This document shows, piece by piece, positions 10,087-19,379 of a stretch of DNA of 64,000 bases. This stretch comes from Caryophanales bacterium UBA6380 (GTDB taxonomy: Bacteria > Bacillota_I > Bacilli_A > RFN20 > CAG-826). The notes beneath the pieces were generated by a model. It did not search any database. It worked only from the letters and a program-made list of their open reading frames with translations, and was not told the DNA's origin. Each line of letters opens with the position of its first letter. Position 1 is the stretch's first letter. The position numbers and the translations under genes were made by a program. The DNA is taken from NCBI GenBank assembly GCA_002438785.1, contig DJQS01000011.1:1-64000 (forward strand), in the 5' to 3' direction.

Positions 10087-12081
10087 ATGCATAAAAATAA
10101 AATCAAAAAAATAAAAAATGTTGATGAACTTGCTGTTGCTAGTATTAGAGCTACATGTATTGATGGGATAAATGAGGCAAAAAGTGGACATCCAGGAGTC
10201 TGTCTAGGACTAGCTCCTGTTATGTATGAATTATATAAAGATTTTTTGGTAGCAAATCCATTTCAAACTAATTGGATTAATCGAGATCGCGTTGTTTTAA
10301 GTTGTGGACATGCTTCAATGCTTTTATATACTATGTTACATTTATGTAGTTATGATATTTCCATTGAGGATTTAAAAAAATTTAGACAATTAGGAAGTAA
10401 AACACCAGGGCACCCTGAACCATTATTAACTCCAGGAGTTGATGCTGGAAGTGGTCCATTAGGACAAGGAATTGCTGAAGCAGTTGGTATGGCAATGGCA
10501 GAAACAATGCTTAGCGCTCAATATGGAAATAAATTATATAATCATTATACATATTGTTTTTGTGGTGATGGATGTTTAGAAGAAGGTATTTCTCAAGAAG
10601 CTATCTCTTTTGCAGGCCTTCAAAAATTAAATAAATTAATTCTTCTTTATGACAGTAATGATGTCACATTAGATGGACGTTTAGATATGTCAATGGATGA
10701 TAATACTATTAATCGATTTTTAGCTAGTAATTGGAATGTTATTTATGTTAAAAATGGGAATAATTTAGGCAAAATTAAAAAAGCTATAAAGAAGGCTCAA
10801 TCATCAGTTGATAAGCCTACTTTAATTGTTTTTAAAACAATTATTGGATATGGTAGTAAAAATCAAGGTACTAATAAAGTTCATGGTGCTCCATTAGGTG
10901 AAGAAGATGGAAATAACGCTAAATTAAAATATGGGTATTCATATGAACCTTTTGATATTCCTCAAGAAGTTTATGACAGATTAAAAGATACATTCTTAAA
11001 AAGAGGTGAGATTGCTTATCAAAAATATCAACATATTGTTAATAAAATGCAAGAATCTGATCCTTTTTTAATTTCAAAAATATTAGAATTATCTACTAAT
11101 AATGTTTCACAATTTTTAAATAAAAAGCATTTACCAATGAATGAATTAAAAAGTGAATCCACTCGCAATACTTCACTACGTGTTTTAAATTATTTTCATG
11201 AATTATTGCCAAACTTTGTAGGTGGAAGTGCCGATGTCGCTGCAAGTGTCATGACAAAATTAGCCAATGGTTCAAATTATGGACCAAAAAATAGAGGTGG
11301 AACAAATGTTAATTGGGGTATAAGAGAATTCTTTATGTGTGCAGCTACGAATGGAATGCTCCTACATGGCGGATTAAGAACTTATAATGGCGCTTTTTTA
11401 GTTTTTAGCGATTACGCAAAAAGTGCATTAAGAATGGCAGCATTACAAAAATTACCTAATATTTATTTGTTTTCACACGATTCTTTAGCTGTCGGGGAAG
11501 ATGGTCCTACCCATCAGCCAATTGAACAATTAGCTGCTTTAAGATCAATTCCTAATTTTAATGTTTTTAGACCAGCTGATGCTAAAGAAACATATGCCGC
11601 GTATAGATTAGCTTTAGAAGAGAATACAACGCCAAGCGCTATTATATTATCTAGACAAAATTTGCCACTATTAGAAAATACATCAAATTATGATTTTGTA
11701 AAAAAAGGCGGATATGTTGTTGGATTTGAAAAAGGAAATCATCCTGAATTTACAATTATAGCAACAGGTAGTGAAGTTAGTTTAGCAATCGATGTTAAAA
11801 CATATTTGTATTCTTTAGGAGTAGATATTCGTGTTGTTTCAATGCCTTGTACACGTTTATTTGATAAGCAAGATAAAGCATATCAAGCAAGTGTTTTAGG
11901 AATTGATTACGCTCATCGTATGACATTAGAAATGGCTTCAACTTTTGGTTGGCATAAATACGCTAAATATGCAGTTGGAATTGATAATTTTGGTGCTAGT
12001 GGTAAAGCTAACGATGTTATTAAATCATTTGGCTTTACAAAAGAAAATATTGCGAAGATTATACTAGAGCATGTAAGATAA
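10087..12081 (+). CDS. tkt: Transketolase
   Basis: Moves two-carbon ketol units between sugar phosphates in the non-oxidative pentose phosphate pathway, using thiamine diphosphate. The 664 residues show GHPGVCLGLAP near the N-terminus, PGHPE, GPLGQGIAEAVGMA, the cofactor motif GDGCLEEG with its downstream N, and the second-half motifs HDSLAVGEDGPTHQPIEQ and GSEVSLA. Length fits the family (about 660). GAGGAG lies 9 nt before the ATG, inside the end of aspS, so it appears to belong to the same operon. Transketolase is not usually next to aspS, so this join looks lineage-specific. Confidence 0.95.
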   Translation: MHKNKIKKIKNVDELAVASIRATCIDGINEAKSGHPGVCLGLAPVMYELYKDFLVANPFQTNWINRDRVVLSCGHASMLLYTMLHLCSYDISIEDLKKFRQLGSKTPGHPEPLLTPGVDAGSGPLGQGIAEAVGMAMAETMLSAQYGNKLYNHYTYCFCGDGCLEEGISQEAISFAGLQKLNKLILLYDSNDVTLDGRLDMSMDDNTINRFLASNWNVIYVKNGNNLGKIKKAIKKAQSSVDKPTLIVFKTIIGYGSKNQGTNKVHGAPLGEEDGNNAKLKYGYSYEPFDIPQEVYDRLKDTFLKRGEIAYQKYQHIVNKMQESDPFLISKILELSTNNVSQFLNKKHLPMNELKSESTRNTSLRVLNYFHELLPNFVGGSADVAASVMTKLANGSNYGPKNRGGTNVNWGIREFFMCAATNGMLLHGGLRTYNGAFLVFSDYAKSALRMAALQKLPNIYLFSHDSLAVGEDGPTHQPIEQLAALRSIPNFNVFRPADAKETYAAYRLALEENTTPSAIILSRQNLPLLENTSNYDFVKKGGYVVGFEKGNHPEFTIIATGSEVSLAIDVKTYLYSLGVDIRVVSMPCTRLFDKQDKAYQASVLGIDYAHRMTLEMASTFGWHKYAKYAVGIDNFGASGKANDVIKSFGFTKENIAKIILEHVR

Positions 12082-12085
12082 TAGT

Positions 12086-12412
12086 ATGGAAAATTATATA
12101 ATTTTAAATAAAAATAGCTCCTCTGGTAATTTATTTTTATCAAAAAAAGTGTTTTATACATTAGGAATTAATTCACTAAATAGTGTTCGTGCAGTTATAT
12201 CTAAAACAAATAAAAAAGGAATAGATTTGAATAATTCTGTTATCGTTTCAATTAAAAATAATTCTGTCAAATATCGTTTTAATGTAACAATAAGCAAAGA
12301 TGTTGATGAAAATTCAATTAAAAATTCGATCGTTGATATTATCACAACAAATTTATTAATTTATTGCGAGATCGTTCCTTTTGATATAGATATAAAGGTA
12401 AAAAAAGCATAA
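12086..12412 (+). CDS. Asp23/Gls24 (DUF322) family protein, YqhY-like
   Basis: A 108-residue protein with the small alpha/beta fold of the Asp23/Gls24 family. Features are an N-terminal segment with a leading Ser-Gly-Asn-Leu-Phe-like turn, a central KYRFNVTISKD strand, and a C-terminal strand ending FDIDIKVKKA. Being immediately upstream of nusB matches Bacillus yqhY, which supports the call more than the sequence alone. Family members are linked to cell-envelope stress and, in Bacillus, to acetyl-CoA carboxylase control. There is no clear ribosome binding site, and it starts 5 nt after tkt. Confidence 0.65.
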   Translation: MENYIILNKNSSSGNLFLSKKVFYTLGINSLNSVRAVISKTNKKGIDLNNSVIVSIKNNSVKYRFNVTISKDVDENSIKNSIVDIITTNLLIYCEIVPFDIDIKVKKA

Positions 12413-12414
12413 AT

Positions 12415-12846
12415 ATGAGTGATTCTGTTATTTCAAGAAATAAATCTCGAGAAATTATTTTTGAGTGCATGTATTCTTTTTTAATTTTGGAAGCATGTAA
12501 CGTAAGCATTGATTTTAAAGGAATTATTGAAATTGTTACTGATAAAAATTATGAGGATGTTGATTATTTTATTAAAAAAAATTTACTCGATTGTTTAAAA
12601 CATCAAAACGAACTAATTACATATATTGAGCCATATTTAAACAAATGGACTTTTAAGCGCTTAAATTATGTAATACAAGCTATTTTGATTGTAACTTTAT
12701 CTGATTACTTTTATGATAAAGAAACTAATAAAAGTATATTAATCAATAGCGCAGTAAAACTAGCAAAAAAATATGCTGATGATACAAAAGACTATAAATA
12801 TGTAAATGCTATATTAGACAATGCATTGAAGGAAAATGGAAATTAA
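12415..12846 (+). CDS. nusB: Transcription antitermination factor NusB
   Basis: NusB binds boxA RNA with S10 (NusE) in antitermination of rRNA operons. The 143-residue all-helical protein begins SRNKSREIIFECMYSF (the Arg-rich start and the F-Y pair are family features). It ends with helices containing INSAVKLAKKYADDTKDYKYVNAILD, close to the usual NEAVELAKKY...FVNGVLD pattern. It starts 2 nt after the Asp23-like gene and overlaps xseA by 11 nt, so translation is probably coupled. The folD gene found between nusB and xseA in Bacillus is absent. Confidence 0.9.
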   Translation: MSDSVISRNKSREIIFECMYSFLILEACNVSIDFKGIIEIVTDKNYEDVDYFIKKNLLDCLKHQNELITYIEPYLNKWTFKRLNYVIQAILIVTLSDYFYDKETNKSILINSAVKLAKKYADDTKDYKYVNAILDNALKENGN

Positions 12847-14071
12847 CGATAGCATCAAATATTATTCAGTTAGTGAAGTAAATGATATTATTCACGAAAT
12901 TTTTATAAATGAACATTTTTTTCATAATATTGCTATTCGTGGTGAAGTATCAAATTATAAAGGCCCTAATAAATCAGGGCATTTTTATTTTACTTTAAAA
13001 GATAATAAGTCGCAAATTAGTGCAGTTATTTTTAAATTTGATTCATATAACATCAAAGATCAATTTAAAAATGGTGATGATATTATCGCAATAGGCGATA
13101 TATCTTCGTATAGTATCGGCGGAACCTATCAAATAATTATTCGTGATTTAATGTTATTTGGGCAAGGAAAATTGTTACTTGAAAAAGAAAAACTAAAAAA
13201 GAAGCTCATCAGTGAAGGCATATTTGATGCATCGCATAAACTAGAATTGCCAAAATATCCTATTAATATCGCTATAATTACTGGTAAAAATAGTGCAGCT
13301 GCCAAAGACTTCGAATATAATATCTTGCGAAGATGGCCTATTTCAAATTTATTTTTTTATTCTTGTCTTGTACAAGGAGAAAAAGCTCCGACAGAAATAA
13401 TAAATGCTTTAAAAACAGCCTTAAAAAACATGCCTGATTTAATCATAATTGGGCGAGGTGGTGGTGCAGAAGATGACTTAAACGCATTTGATAACGAAAG
13501 TCTTATACGTTTTATCTATAAAGAAGTCAATATTCCTATTATCTCGGCAGTTGGACACGAAATTAATTCAACATTTACCGATTACGTATGTGATAAACAT
13601 GCCTCAACACCTACTGGTGCTTGTGAAATTGCTGTTCCTGATTATCAAGAATTTATGAGCAATTTAGATTTTACTTTAAAAGCTCTTAAGGATCGTATAA
13701 ATATAAAAATAAACGATTTATTTTTAGAATTATCAAAAATAAAAACTAATCCAAACATTGTTAATTTTAATAATATTATCGATAGTAAAATTAATTATGT
13801 AGATAAAATAGATAAATTAATAACAAAAGATATTATTCAAAAATTTAAATTAATTCAACAAAAAATTGATTCTATCAAGATTTTAATTGATAAAATTAAT
13901 CCATACAATTTATTAAAAATTGGATACTCAATTGTAAAGAATAAAGACAGTAATATATTATCGTCAATTAAAGAAGTTAATGTTGGTGATAAATTAAAAA
14001 TTATCTTAGAAAACGGTGATATTTTAGTAAAAGTAGAGGAAGTTAAAAATGGAAGAAAAGAAGAATATTAA
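12836..14071 (+). CDS. xseA: Exodeoxyribonuclease VII large subunit
   Basis: Catalytic subunit of exonuclease VII, which cuts single-stranded DNA from both ends. The 411-residue protein has an N-terminal OB fold (about 1-110). The catalytic domain follows with IIGRGGGAEDDLNAFD (near 205) and SAVGHEINSTFTDYVCDKHASTPTGA (near 238; family motif VGHE-D-T--D-VAD-RA-TPTAA), then a long helical, coiled-coil-like C-terminal part. It overlaps nusB upstream and xseB downstream (23 nt), the usual arrangement for the two subunits. Confidence 0.93.
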   Translation: MEINDSIKYYSVSEVNDIIHEIFINEHFFHNIAIRGEVSNYKGPNKSGHFYFTLKDNKSQISAVIFKFDSYNIKDQFKNGDDIIAIGDISSYSIGGTYQIIIRDLMLFGQGKLLLEKEKLKKKLISEGIFDASHKLELPKYPINIAIITGKNSAAAKDFEYNILRRWPISNLFFYSCLVQGEKAPTEIINALKTALKNMPDLIIIGRGGGAEDDLNAFDNESLIRFIYKEVNIPIISAVGHEINSTFTDYVCDKHASTPTGACEIAVPDYQEFMSNLDFTLKALKDRINIKINDLFLELSKIKTNPNIVNFNNIIDSKINYVDKIDKLITKDIIQKFKLIQQKIDSIKILIDKINPYNLLKIGYSIVKNKDSNILSSIKEVNVGDKLKIILENGDILVKVEEVKNGRKEEY

Positions 14072-14243
14072 TATTGAAGAAAGCATGAATAGACTTGAAA
14101 ATATTGCGCAAAAGATTAGTGACCCATCAATAAATCTTGAAGAATCATTAAAATTATATGATGAAGCTAAAGATTTGATTAATAAAATCGAAACTTTTTT
14201 AAAAGAAGCCAAAGAAAAAATTAACAGTGAAGAAAATAAGTAA
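14049..14243 (+). CDS. xseB: Exodeoxyribonuclease VII small subunit
   Basis: A 64-residue helical protein with the family pattern ESMNRLENIAQKISDPSINL and EESLKLYDEAKDLI (compare the usual E-L--IV--LE----LE--L--FE-G--L). It binds XseA to form the large multimeric nuclease. It overlaps the end of xseA by 23 nt. Its stop codon is followed at once by a four-unit 11-bp repeat that runs up to the dinB start. Confidence 0.9.
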   Translation: MEEKKNINIEESMNRLENIAQKISDPSINLEESLKLYDEAKDLINKIETFLKEAKEKINSEENK

Positions 14244-14287
14244 TTAGTTAATTTTTAGTAATAAATTAGTAATAATTTGGTAATATA
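14244..14287 (+). repeat. Four-unit 11-bp repeat element, copy 1 (xseB-dinB)
   Basis: The units are TTAGTTAATTT, TTAGTAATAAA, TTAGTAATAAT and TTGGTAATATA, starting at 14244, 14255, 14266 and 14277. The 44 bp begin on the base after the xseB stop and end on the base before the dinB ATG. Orientation follows the genes. One of seven copies in the window. Confidence 0.85.
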
Positions 14288-15484
14288 ATGTCAAAAATTA
14301 TTGTTCATATAGATTTAGATGCCTTCTTTTGTAGGGCAGAAGAAATTAAAAACCCATCACTTGAAGGAACTCCTTTTATTGTTGGTGGAGATGGACGTAA
14401 GGGCATTGTTTCAACTTGTTCATATAAAGCAAGGGAATATGGAATTCATAGTGGTATGCCTACATTTCAAGCAAAAATGTTATGTAAAAACCTAAAAATA
14501 CTTCCTTGTGATTTTGAATTTTATAATTTACTATCTAAAGAATTTATCAATTATTTACATAAATATTCTAATTTAATACAACAAATGTCTATTGATGAAT
14601 GTTTTCTAGATTTGACAAATTACTATAATAAAAATAATTGTAATATTAATAAAACATTAATTATGATGCAAAAAGAATTATACGATAAGACAAAATTAAA
14701 ATGTTCAATTGGTGTAGGAACAACAAAATTTATTGCAAAAATGGCTAGTGATTATAAAAAGCCATTAGGAATTACTATAATTAGAAATAAAGATATAGAA
14801 AAAATTTTATTTCCTCTTCCTGTAAAAAACTTTTTTGGAATAGGCAAAAAGACATATCCTAAACTTCAGGCAATTGGAATAGAGACAATCGGAGATTTAT
14901 ATAATGCTTCATTAAATGGAAATTCTAAATTGATTAATTTACTCGGCAATTATACTTATGACATTCCACTTTTTTTAGAAGGAAAAAGTAGTGATGTAAT
15001 CGAAACTTCTATTGAAGAACCAAAATCTATTGGAATGTCAAGAACATTAGATTATGATACAAATAACGTTGAGGTGATTCAAAATTTTTTAAATAACGAA
15101 ATAACTAATGTTTTAATATCTTTAAAAAAAGAAGGAAAATTTATTAAAACTATAACCATATCATATAAAAATGCATCACATGAAACTAATTTTAAAATGA
15201 CTAGTTTTTCCAAAACATTTAAAGAATATACTAAAGATGAATCGTTTATAAGGAATGAAGCCAATAAACTTTTTCTAAAATCTTTTAATAAAGAGGCTAT
15301 ACGATTAATTGGTTTTTCAATAAAAAATTTTAAAAATAAAAATGAGGTTATAACTCAAATGACATTTGATGATTATAAATATCATGAAAAAGAAAGTACA
15401 TCGTTCCTTCTTATTAATGAGCTTAATAGAGAATTTAATAAAAAAATTTTTATAAAATGTAGTGATAAATTAAATAAGAATTAA
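14288..15484 (+). CDS. dinB: DNA polymerase IV (Y family)
   Basis: Translesion DNA polymerase that bypasses damaged bases. The 398 residues show VHIDLDAFFCRAEE (first catalytic Asp), GIVSTCSYKAREYG (nucleotide binding), MSIDECFLDLT (Asp-Glu catalytic pair), CSIGVGTTKFIAKMASDYKKP, and a helix-hairpin-helix segment near 185. The little-finger domain fills the last 150 residues. I see no clear C-terminal beta-clamp motif. The start has no ribosome binding site, because the 44 bp before it are entirely an 11-bp repeat element. No LexA box of the Bacillus type (GAAC-N4-GTTC) is seen. xerD follows after 1 nt. Confidence 0.93.
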   Translation: MSKIIVHIDLDAFFCRAEEIKNPSLEGTPFIVGGDGRKGIVSTCSYKAREYGIHSGMPTFQAKMLCKNLKILPCDFEFYNLLSKEFINYLHKYSNLIQQMSIDECFLDLTNYYNKNNCNINKTLIMMQKELYDKTKLKCSIGVGTTKFIAKMASDYKKPLGITIIRNKDIEKILFPLPVKNFFGIGKKTYPKLQAIGIETIGDLYNASLNGNSKLINLLGNYTYDIPLFLEGKSSDVIETSIEEPKSIGMSRTLDYDTNNVEVIQNFLNNEITNVLISLKKEGKFIKTITISYKNASHETNFKMTSFSKTFKEYTKDESFIRNEANKLFLKSFNKEAIRLIGFSIKNFKNKNEVITQMTFDDYKYHEKESTSFLLINELNREFNKKIFIKCSDKLNKN

Positions 15485-15485
15485 T

Positions 15486-16364
15486 ATGACATTGCACGAT
15501 GCTATCGAATTATTTATAAATTATAAAATAAACGAGGAAGGCATTAGTTCATTAAATACTATCAGTGCCTATCGTGAAGACTTCAAGAAATTTTTATCAT
15601 ATTATCCAAATATTAAAAATGTTGATGACTTAGATTCAGCTTATTTCAATCAATTTAGTTATGATCAATCTTTAAATGGATTATCATCATCAACAATTAC
15701 TCGAAGCATTTCAACATTAAAAAATTTTTTTATATTTTTACAAAGCGAAAATATTACTAATAATATTTATACTAAACCAATAATTCCTAAAAAAATTCAA
15801 CATATACCTAATTTTTTAACAATAGAAGAAGTGAAACTTTTATTTAATGCCATTGATGAATCAAAGCAAACCGAATATCGAGACAAAGCTATGTTACTAA
15901 TAATGTATTCTTGTGGACTAAGAGTCAGTGAAGTAATTAATCTAAGTTTTAAATCTATAAATTTCCAAGAAAAATTTATAAAAATAATCGGTAAAGGAAA
16001 TAAAAGTAGAATAATTCCTATAAATAATTTAACGCTAGATTATTTATTAAAATATATATCTTTAACTAAGAAAAATAATGGAACTAAATATATTTTTATT
16101 AATCCACGAACTAAAAAGCCACTATCACGACAATTATTTTTTCTTAATATAAAAAAATATGCTTCAAGAGCTAATATCAATAAATCAATTTCTCCTCACA
16201 CCTTGAGGCATACATTTGCATCTGAATTATTAGAAAATGGCGCTGATTTAAAAGTCGTTCAAACTTTATTAGGACATTCAAATGTTTCTACAACTCAAAT
16301 TTATACGCACATATCGACAAAACATATAATAAACGCTTTCGATTTGTATTCAAAACGGAAGTAA
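15486..16364 (+). CDS. xerD: Site-specific tyrosine recombinase XerD
   Basis: Resolves chromosome dimers by recombination at dif. The 292-residue protein has an N-terminal SAM-like core-binding domain (about 1-90). The catalytic domain holds the family residues: Arg in YSCGLRVSEV, Lys in GKGNKSR, His-x-x-Arg in SPHTLRHTFASELL, His in LLGHSNVSTTQIYTH, and the nucleophilic Tyr in the same motif. Being directly upstream of deoB matches Bacillus xerD (ripX)-drm, which favours XerD over XerC. The dif-like site at 20232-20259 lies 4 kb away. The ATG has no ribosome binding site. Confidence 0.9.
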   Translation: MTLHDAIELFINYKINEEGISSLNTISAYREDFKKFLSYYPNIKNVDDLDSAYFNQFSYDQSLNGLSSSTITRSISTLKNFFIFLQSENITNNIYTKPIIPKKIQHIPNFLTIEEVKLLFNAIDESKQTEYRDKAMLLIMYSCGLRVSEVINLSFKSINFQEKFIKIIGKGNKSRIIPINNLTLDYLLKYISLTKKNNGTKYIFINPRTKKPLSRQLFFLNIKKYASRANINKSISPHTLRHTFASELLENGADLKVVQTLLGHSNVSTTQIYTHISTKHIINAFDLYSKRK

Positions 16365-16390
16365 ATTATAATTAATAGATGAGGTGTTTT

Positions 16391-17584
16391 ATGAAATACA
16401 AAAGAATATTTTTAATAGTAATGGACAGTTTAGGTATTGGTGAAGGTATTGATGCGAAAAAATTTGATGATTTCGGTACCAATACATTTAAACATATAAG
16501 TGAAAAATTTCCAAATGGACTCAATATCCCAAATCTTAATTATTTAGGTATTGCAGATTTAGATGATATTAAAGGATCATCAATCGTTAAACATCCACAT
16601 TCTTTTTCTATTAGATTAAATGAATCTAGTAATGGCAAAGATACCATGACAGGACACTGGGAAATGATGGGCATTTTAACTACTAAGCCATTTCAAACAT
16701 TTACAGATACTGGTTTCCCAAAAGAACTAATATCAGAATTAGAAAAAGAAACAGGGCATAAATTAATTGGTAATTATGCCTCAAGTGGAACAGAAATCCT
16801 TAAAAAACTTGGCGAAGAATCAATGAAAACCAATTCTTTAATTATATATACAAGTAGTGATAGTGTTTTACAACTTTGTGGGCATGAAGAAACAATGGGA
16901 TTAAATGAGCTTTATAGATGTTGTGAAATAGCTAGAAAACTTACAATGAGACCAGAATGGTTTGTTGGCCGAGTTATAGCTAGACCTTTTATTGGCACAA
17001 ATAAAGATAATTTTAAAAGAACTAGTAATAGACATGATTATACGATTTCGCCAACAGGAATAACTACTATGGAAATATTGAAAGAAAATCACTACGATGT
17101 TAAATGTGTTGGTAAAATTAATGATATATTCAATGGCTATGGTGTCACTTCAACAGTTCATACAATTTCTAATCAAGATGGAGTTGATAAAACTATTGAA
17201 ATTGCAAAATCTGAAAATTTTAAAAAAGGCTTATGTTTTGTGAATCTTGTTGAGTTTGATAGTGAATATGGTCATAGAAGAAATCCTATAGGCTATGGTA
17301 ATGCCATTATGGATTTTGATAAAAGATTACCTGAATTATTTAGCGCATTACACGATGATGATTTATTGATGATTACAGCTGATCATGGTAACGATCCTAC
17401 TTATAAAGGAACAGATCACACAAGAGAAAAAGTACCTCTTTTAGTTTATTCAAAATCAATAAATGACGGAAGGCATTTATCTGACCGCGATAGTTTTGCT
17501 GATATTGGTGAGACAATTTTAAGAAATTTCAACTTAAATAAAAAAGATTCTATGATAGGAAAATCAATCGAAGAATTATTATAA
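16391..17584 (+). CDS. deoB: Phosphopentomutase
   Basis: Interconverts ribose (deoxyribose) 1- and 5-phosphates in nucleoside salvage. The 397-residue protein belongs to the alkaline-phosphatase fold. It has RIFLIVMDSLGIGE (metal Asp), the phosphorylated-Thr region GKDTMTGHWEMMG, and the C-terminal metal motifs ITADHGNDPTYKGTDHTREKVP. The start is the ATG at 16391, because GAGGTG (16381-16386) precedes it at proper distance. An ATG at 16379 would put that site inside the gene. deoC, the next enzyme for deoxyribose 5-phosphate, is in this window at 46.6 kb. Confidence 0.95.
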   Translation: MKYKRIFLIVMDSLGIGEGIDAKKFDDFGTNTFKHISEKFPNGLNIPNLNYLGIADLDDIKGSSIVKHPHSFSIRLNESSNGKDTMTGHWEMMGILTTKPFQTFTDTGFPKELISELEKETGHKLIGNYASSGTEILKKLGEESMKTNSLIIYTSSDSVLQLCGHEETMGLNELYRCCEIARKLTMRPEWFVGRVIARPFIGTNKDNFKRTSNRHDYTISPTGITTMEILKENHYDVKCVGKINDIFNGYGVTSTVHTISNQDGVDKTIEIAKSENFKKGLCFVNLVEFDSEYGHRRNPIGYGNAIMDFDKRLPELFSALHDDDLLMITADHGNDPTYKGTDHTREKVPLLVYSKSINDGRHLSDRDSFADIGETILRNFNLNKKDSMIGKSIEELL

Positions 17585-17601
17585 TTGTAGGAGATATATT
17601 T

Positions 17602-18606
17602 ATGAGTAAGAAAATTAATTACTTAACTTTTTCATTGTTAGTTTGTTTGCTATTTAGTTGTAACGGCCATAATAAGTTTATCGGTAAAAAGTTTTTATTA
17701 ACTCCAGTTGGTGCACCAACTTTAGCAATTTATGATGAAGTGAGTAAAAATAAAGAAGTAGAAACAACTTCAACGACAACCGAAGTTAGTTCTGCTCTTT
17801 TAACAAATGATTATAAATATTTAATTTTTGATGCTATAACTGCCCAGAATTTGATTAAAACAAAAAAATCTAATTATACTTTTTTAAAATTATTAACAGG
17901 TGGTAATTTTCATTTAATTGGAATTAATAAAAATAAAGATGATTTACCAACTAAAGAAGATTATATTATTGGCTTTGGAAGTGAGAATAATATTCCAGTA
18001 AAAGCATTTAGAAAATTGTATTCTGAAGCTGTAAATGATAACGATAATGAAATAAAGACATTCGATGAAATGGCTTCTAATATTACAGACTTATCAACAT
18101 TAATTAAAGCAATGGATAGTAGTGGTAAAATTGGCGAAAATAAAATAGATTGGATTTTTATTGCTCAACCTGCTTTATTTACGTTATTAAGTGCAAAAAC
18201 ATCCGATGGTGAATTTTTACCTTTTAAAAGTTTAGCAACGGTTGATATCGATATTAGAAATACTTTTAAAGAAAAATTTAATAGTGATTATATTCCTCAA
18301 GCCGGTTTATTTGTGAATAATTATTACTATGACGAAAATAAAGAAGAAGTAGCTACTTTTTCAAGTAAAGTAGATCAATATTTAAATGATGCAATTTATG
18401 ATTCGAGTAAGGTAGTTGATTCGATTAATTCATATAGCAATGATTTAAATGAGCAAAAAGCCCGTTTTGGGTATAATAGTAAAGTAATTAATGCTTTACA
18501 AGGTCAAAAAGAAGGAAAATATTTAAATCAGTTTGGAATTGTTGATCCAAAAAGCAATTATACCCTAGATAAGATGGATGAATTTGTTAAATTATTAAAT
18601 AATTAA
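17602..18606 (+). CDS. Substrate-binding lipoprotein of an ABC importer
   Basis: A 334-residue protein with a short basic N-terminus, a hydrophobic stretch and the lipobox LLFSC (Cys 20), so a lipid-anchored surface protein. The body resembles the NMT1/SsuA type of periplasmic-binding fold used for nitrate, sulfonate, pyrimidine precursors and similar ligands. The next gene is a matching permease. The ligand cannot be told from sequence. GGAGATAT precedes the ATG. Its stop overlaps the permease start by 1 nt (TAATG), so the two are co-translated. Confidence 0.7.
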   Translation: MSKKINYLTFSLLVCLLFSCNGHNKFIGKKFLLTPVGAPTLAIYDEVSKNKEVETTSTTTEVSSALLTNDYKYLIFDAITAQNLIKTKKSNYTFLKLLTGGNFHLIGINKNKDDLPTKEDYIIGFGSENNIPVKAFRKLYSEAVNDNDNEIKTFDEMASNITDLSTLIKAMDSSGKIGENKIDWIFIAQPALFTLLSAKTSDGEFLPFKSLATVDIDIRNTFKEKFNSDYIPQAGLFVNNYYYDENKEEVATFSSKVDQYLNDAIYDSSKVVDSINSYSNDLNEQKARFGYNSKVINALQGQKEGKYLNQFGIVDPKSNYTLDKMDEFVKLLNN

Positions 18607-19379
18607 TGAAAAGTTCAGCAAATAAAAAAATATTATATTTAATTTTTACTTTTTTAGGTATAGCGTTTTTATTTCTTTTATATGAAATCAGTTTTTTATT
18701 AGTTAATAATTCAAATATTTTACCATCTTTAAACGACATTTTTCACAATTTTTTTAATTTACTTAAAAATATTAATTTATTTAGAAATATTGCCTTTTCT
18801 TTTTTAAGAACATTATTATCAATAGTAATAGCATTTGGAATAGGGGTATTAACCGGTTGCTTAAGCGGCTTATTTCCTAAATTTAATTATTTTATTAAAC
18901 CTTTAATATCACTTTGTAAGTGCATTCCTGTACCCTGCTTTATTTATTTATTGTTTATTTTCTTTTTAAATAATAAAAATATTGCTGTTATAATTGTTGT
19001 TTTTTTAATTATTTTTCCAATTATTCATGAAAATTCTAAATCAGGTATTATAAATATAAACCAAAATATAATTGATTCATTAAAAATAGAAGGACTATAT
19101 AGAAAAAATTCAATTTTTAAGGTTCTTTTAATAGAAGCATTACCGTATATATTGTCAGGACTAATATCTTCAATTGGATTAGCTTTAAAAGTAGAAGTGA
19201 CAGCTGAAATTTTATTAGGACCTCATAATATAATAGGTATTGGTCGAAATATATTTTTAGCAAAGGAAGATCTTGATTTTGCTACATTATATGCCTTAAT
19301 TATTTTGATTATTCTTATATTTATAATATTAGATTTTTTATGTTTAATTCTTAAAAAAATAATAAAAAATAAATTTTAA
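18606..19379 (+). CDS. ABC importer permease (SsuC/TauC-like)
   Basis: A 257-residue inner-membrane protein with about six hydrophobic helices. The EAA-loop region reads EALPYILSGLISSIGLALK, followed by VEVTAEILLGPHNIIGIGRN, typical of binding-protein-dependent permeases of the SsuC/TauC family. It pairs with the lipoprotein upstream. No ATPase gene follows: after the stop comes a 184-bp non-coding stretch and then an unrelated gene. The ATPase must be encoded elsewhere, shared or lost. Confidence 0.85.
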   Translation: MKSSANKKILYLIFTFLGIAFLFLLYEISFLLVNNSNILPSLNDIFHNFFNLLKNINLFRNIAFSFLRTLLSIVIAFGIGVLTGCLSGLFPKFNYFIKPLISLCKCIPVPCFIYLLFIFFLNNKNIAVIIVVFLIIFPIIHENSKSGIININQNIIDSLKIEGLYRKNSIFKVLLIEALPYILSGLISSIGLALKVEVTAEILLGPHNIIGIGRNIFLAKEDLDFATLYALIILIILIFIILDFLCLILKKIIKNKF

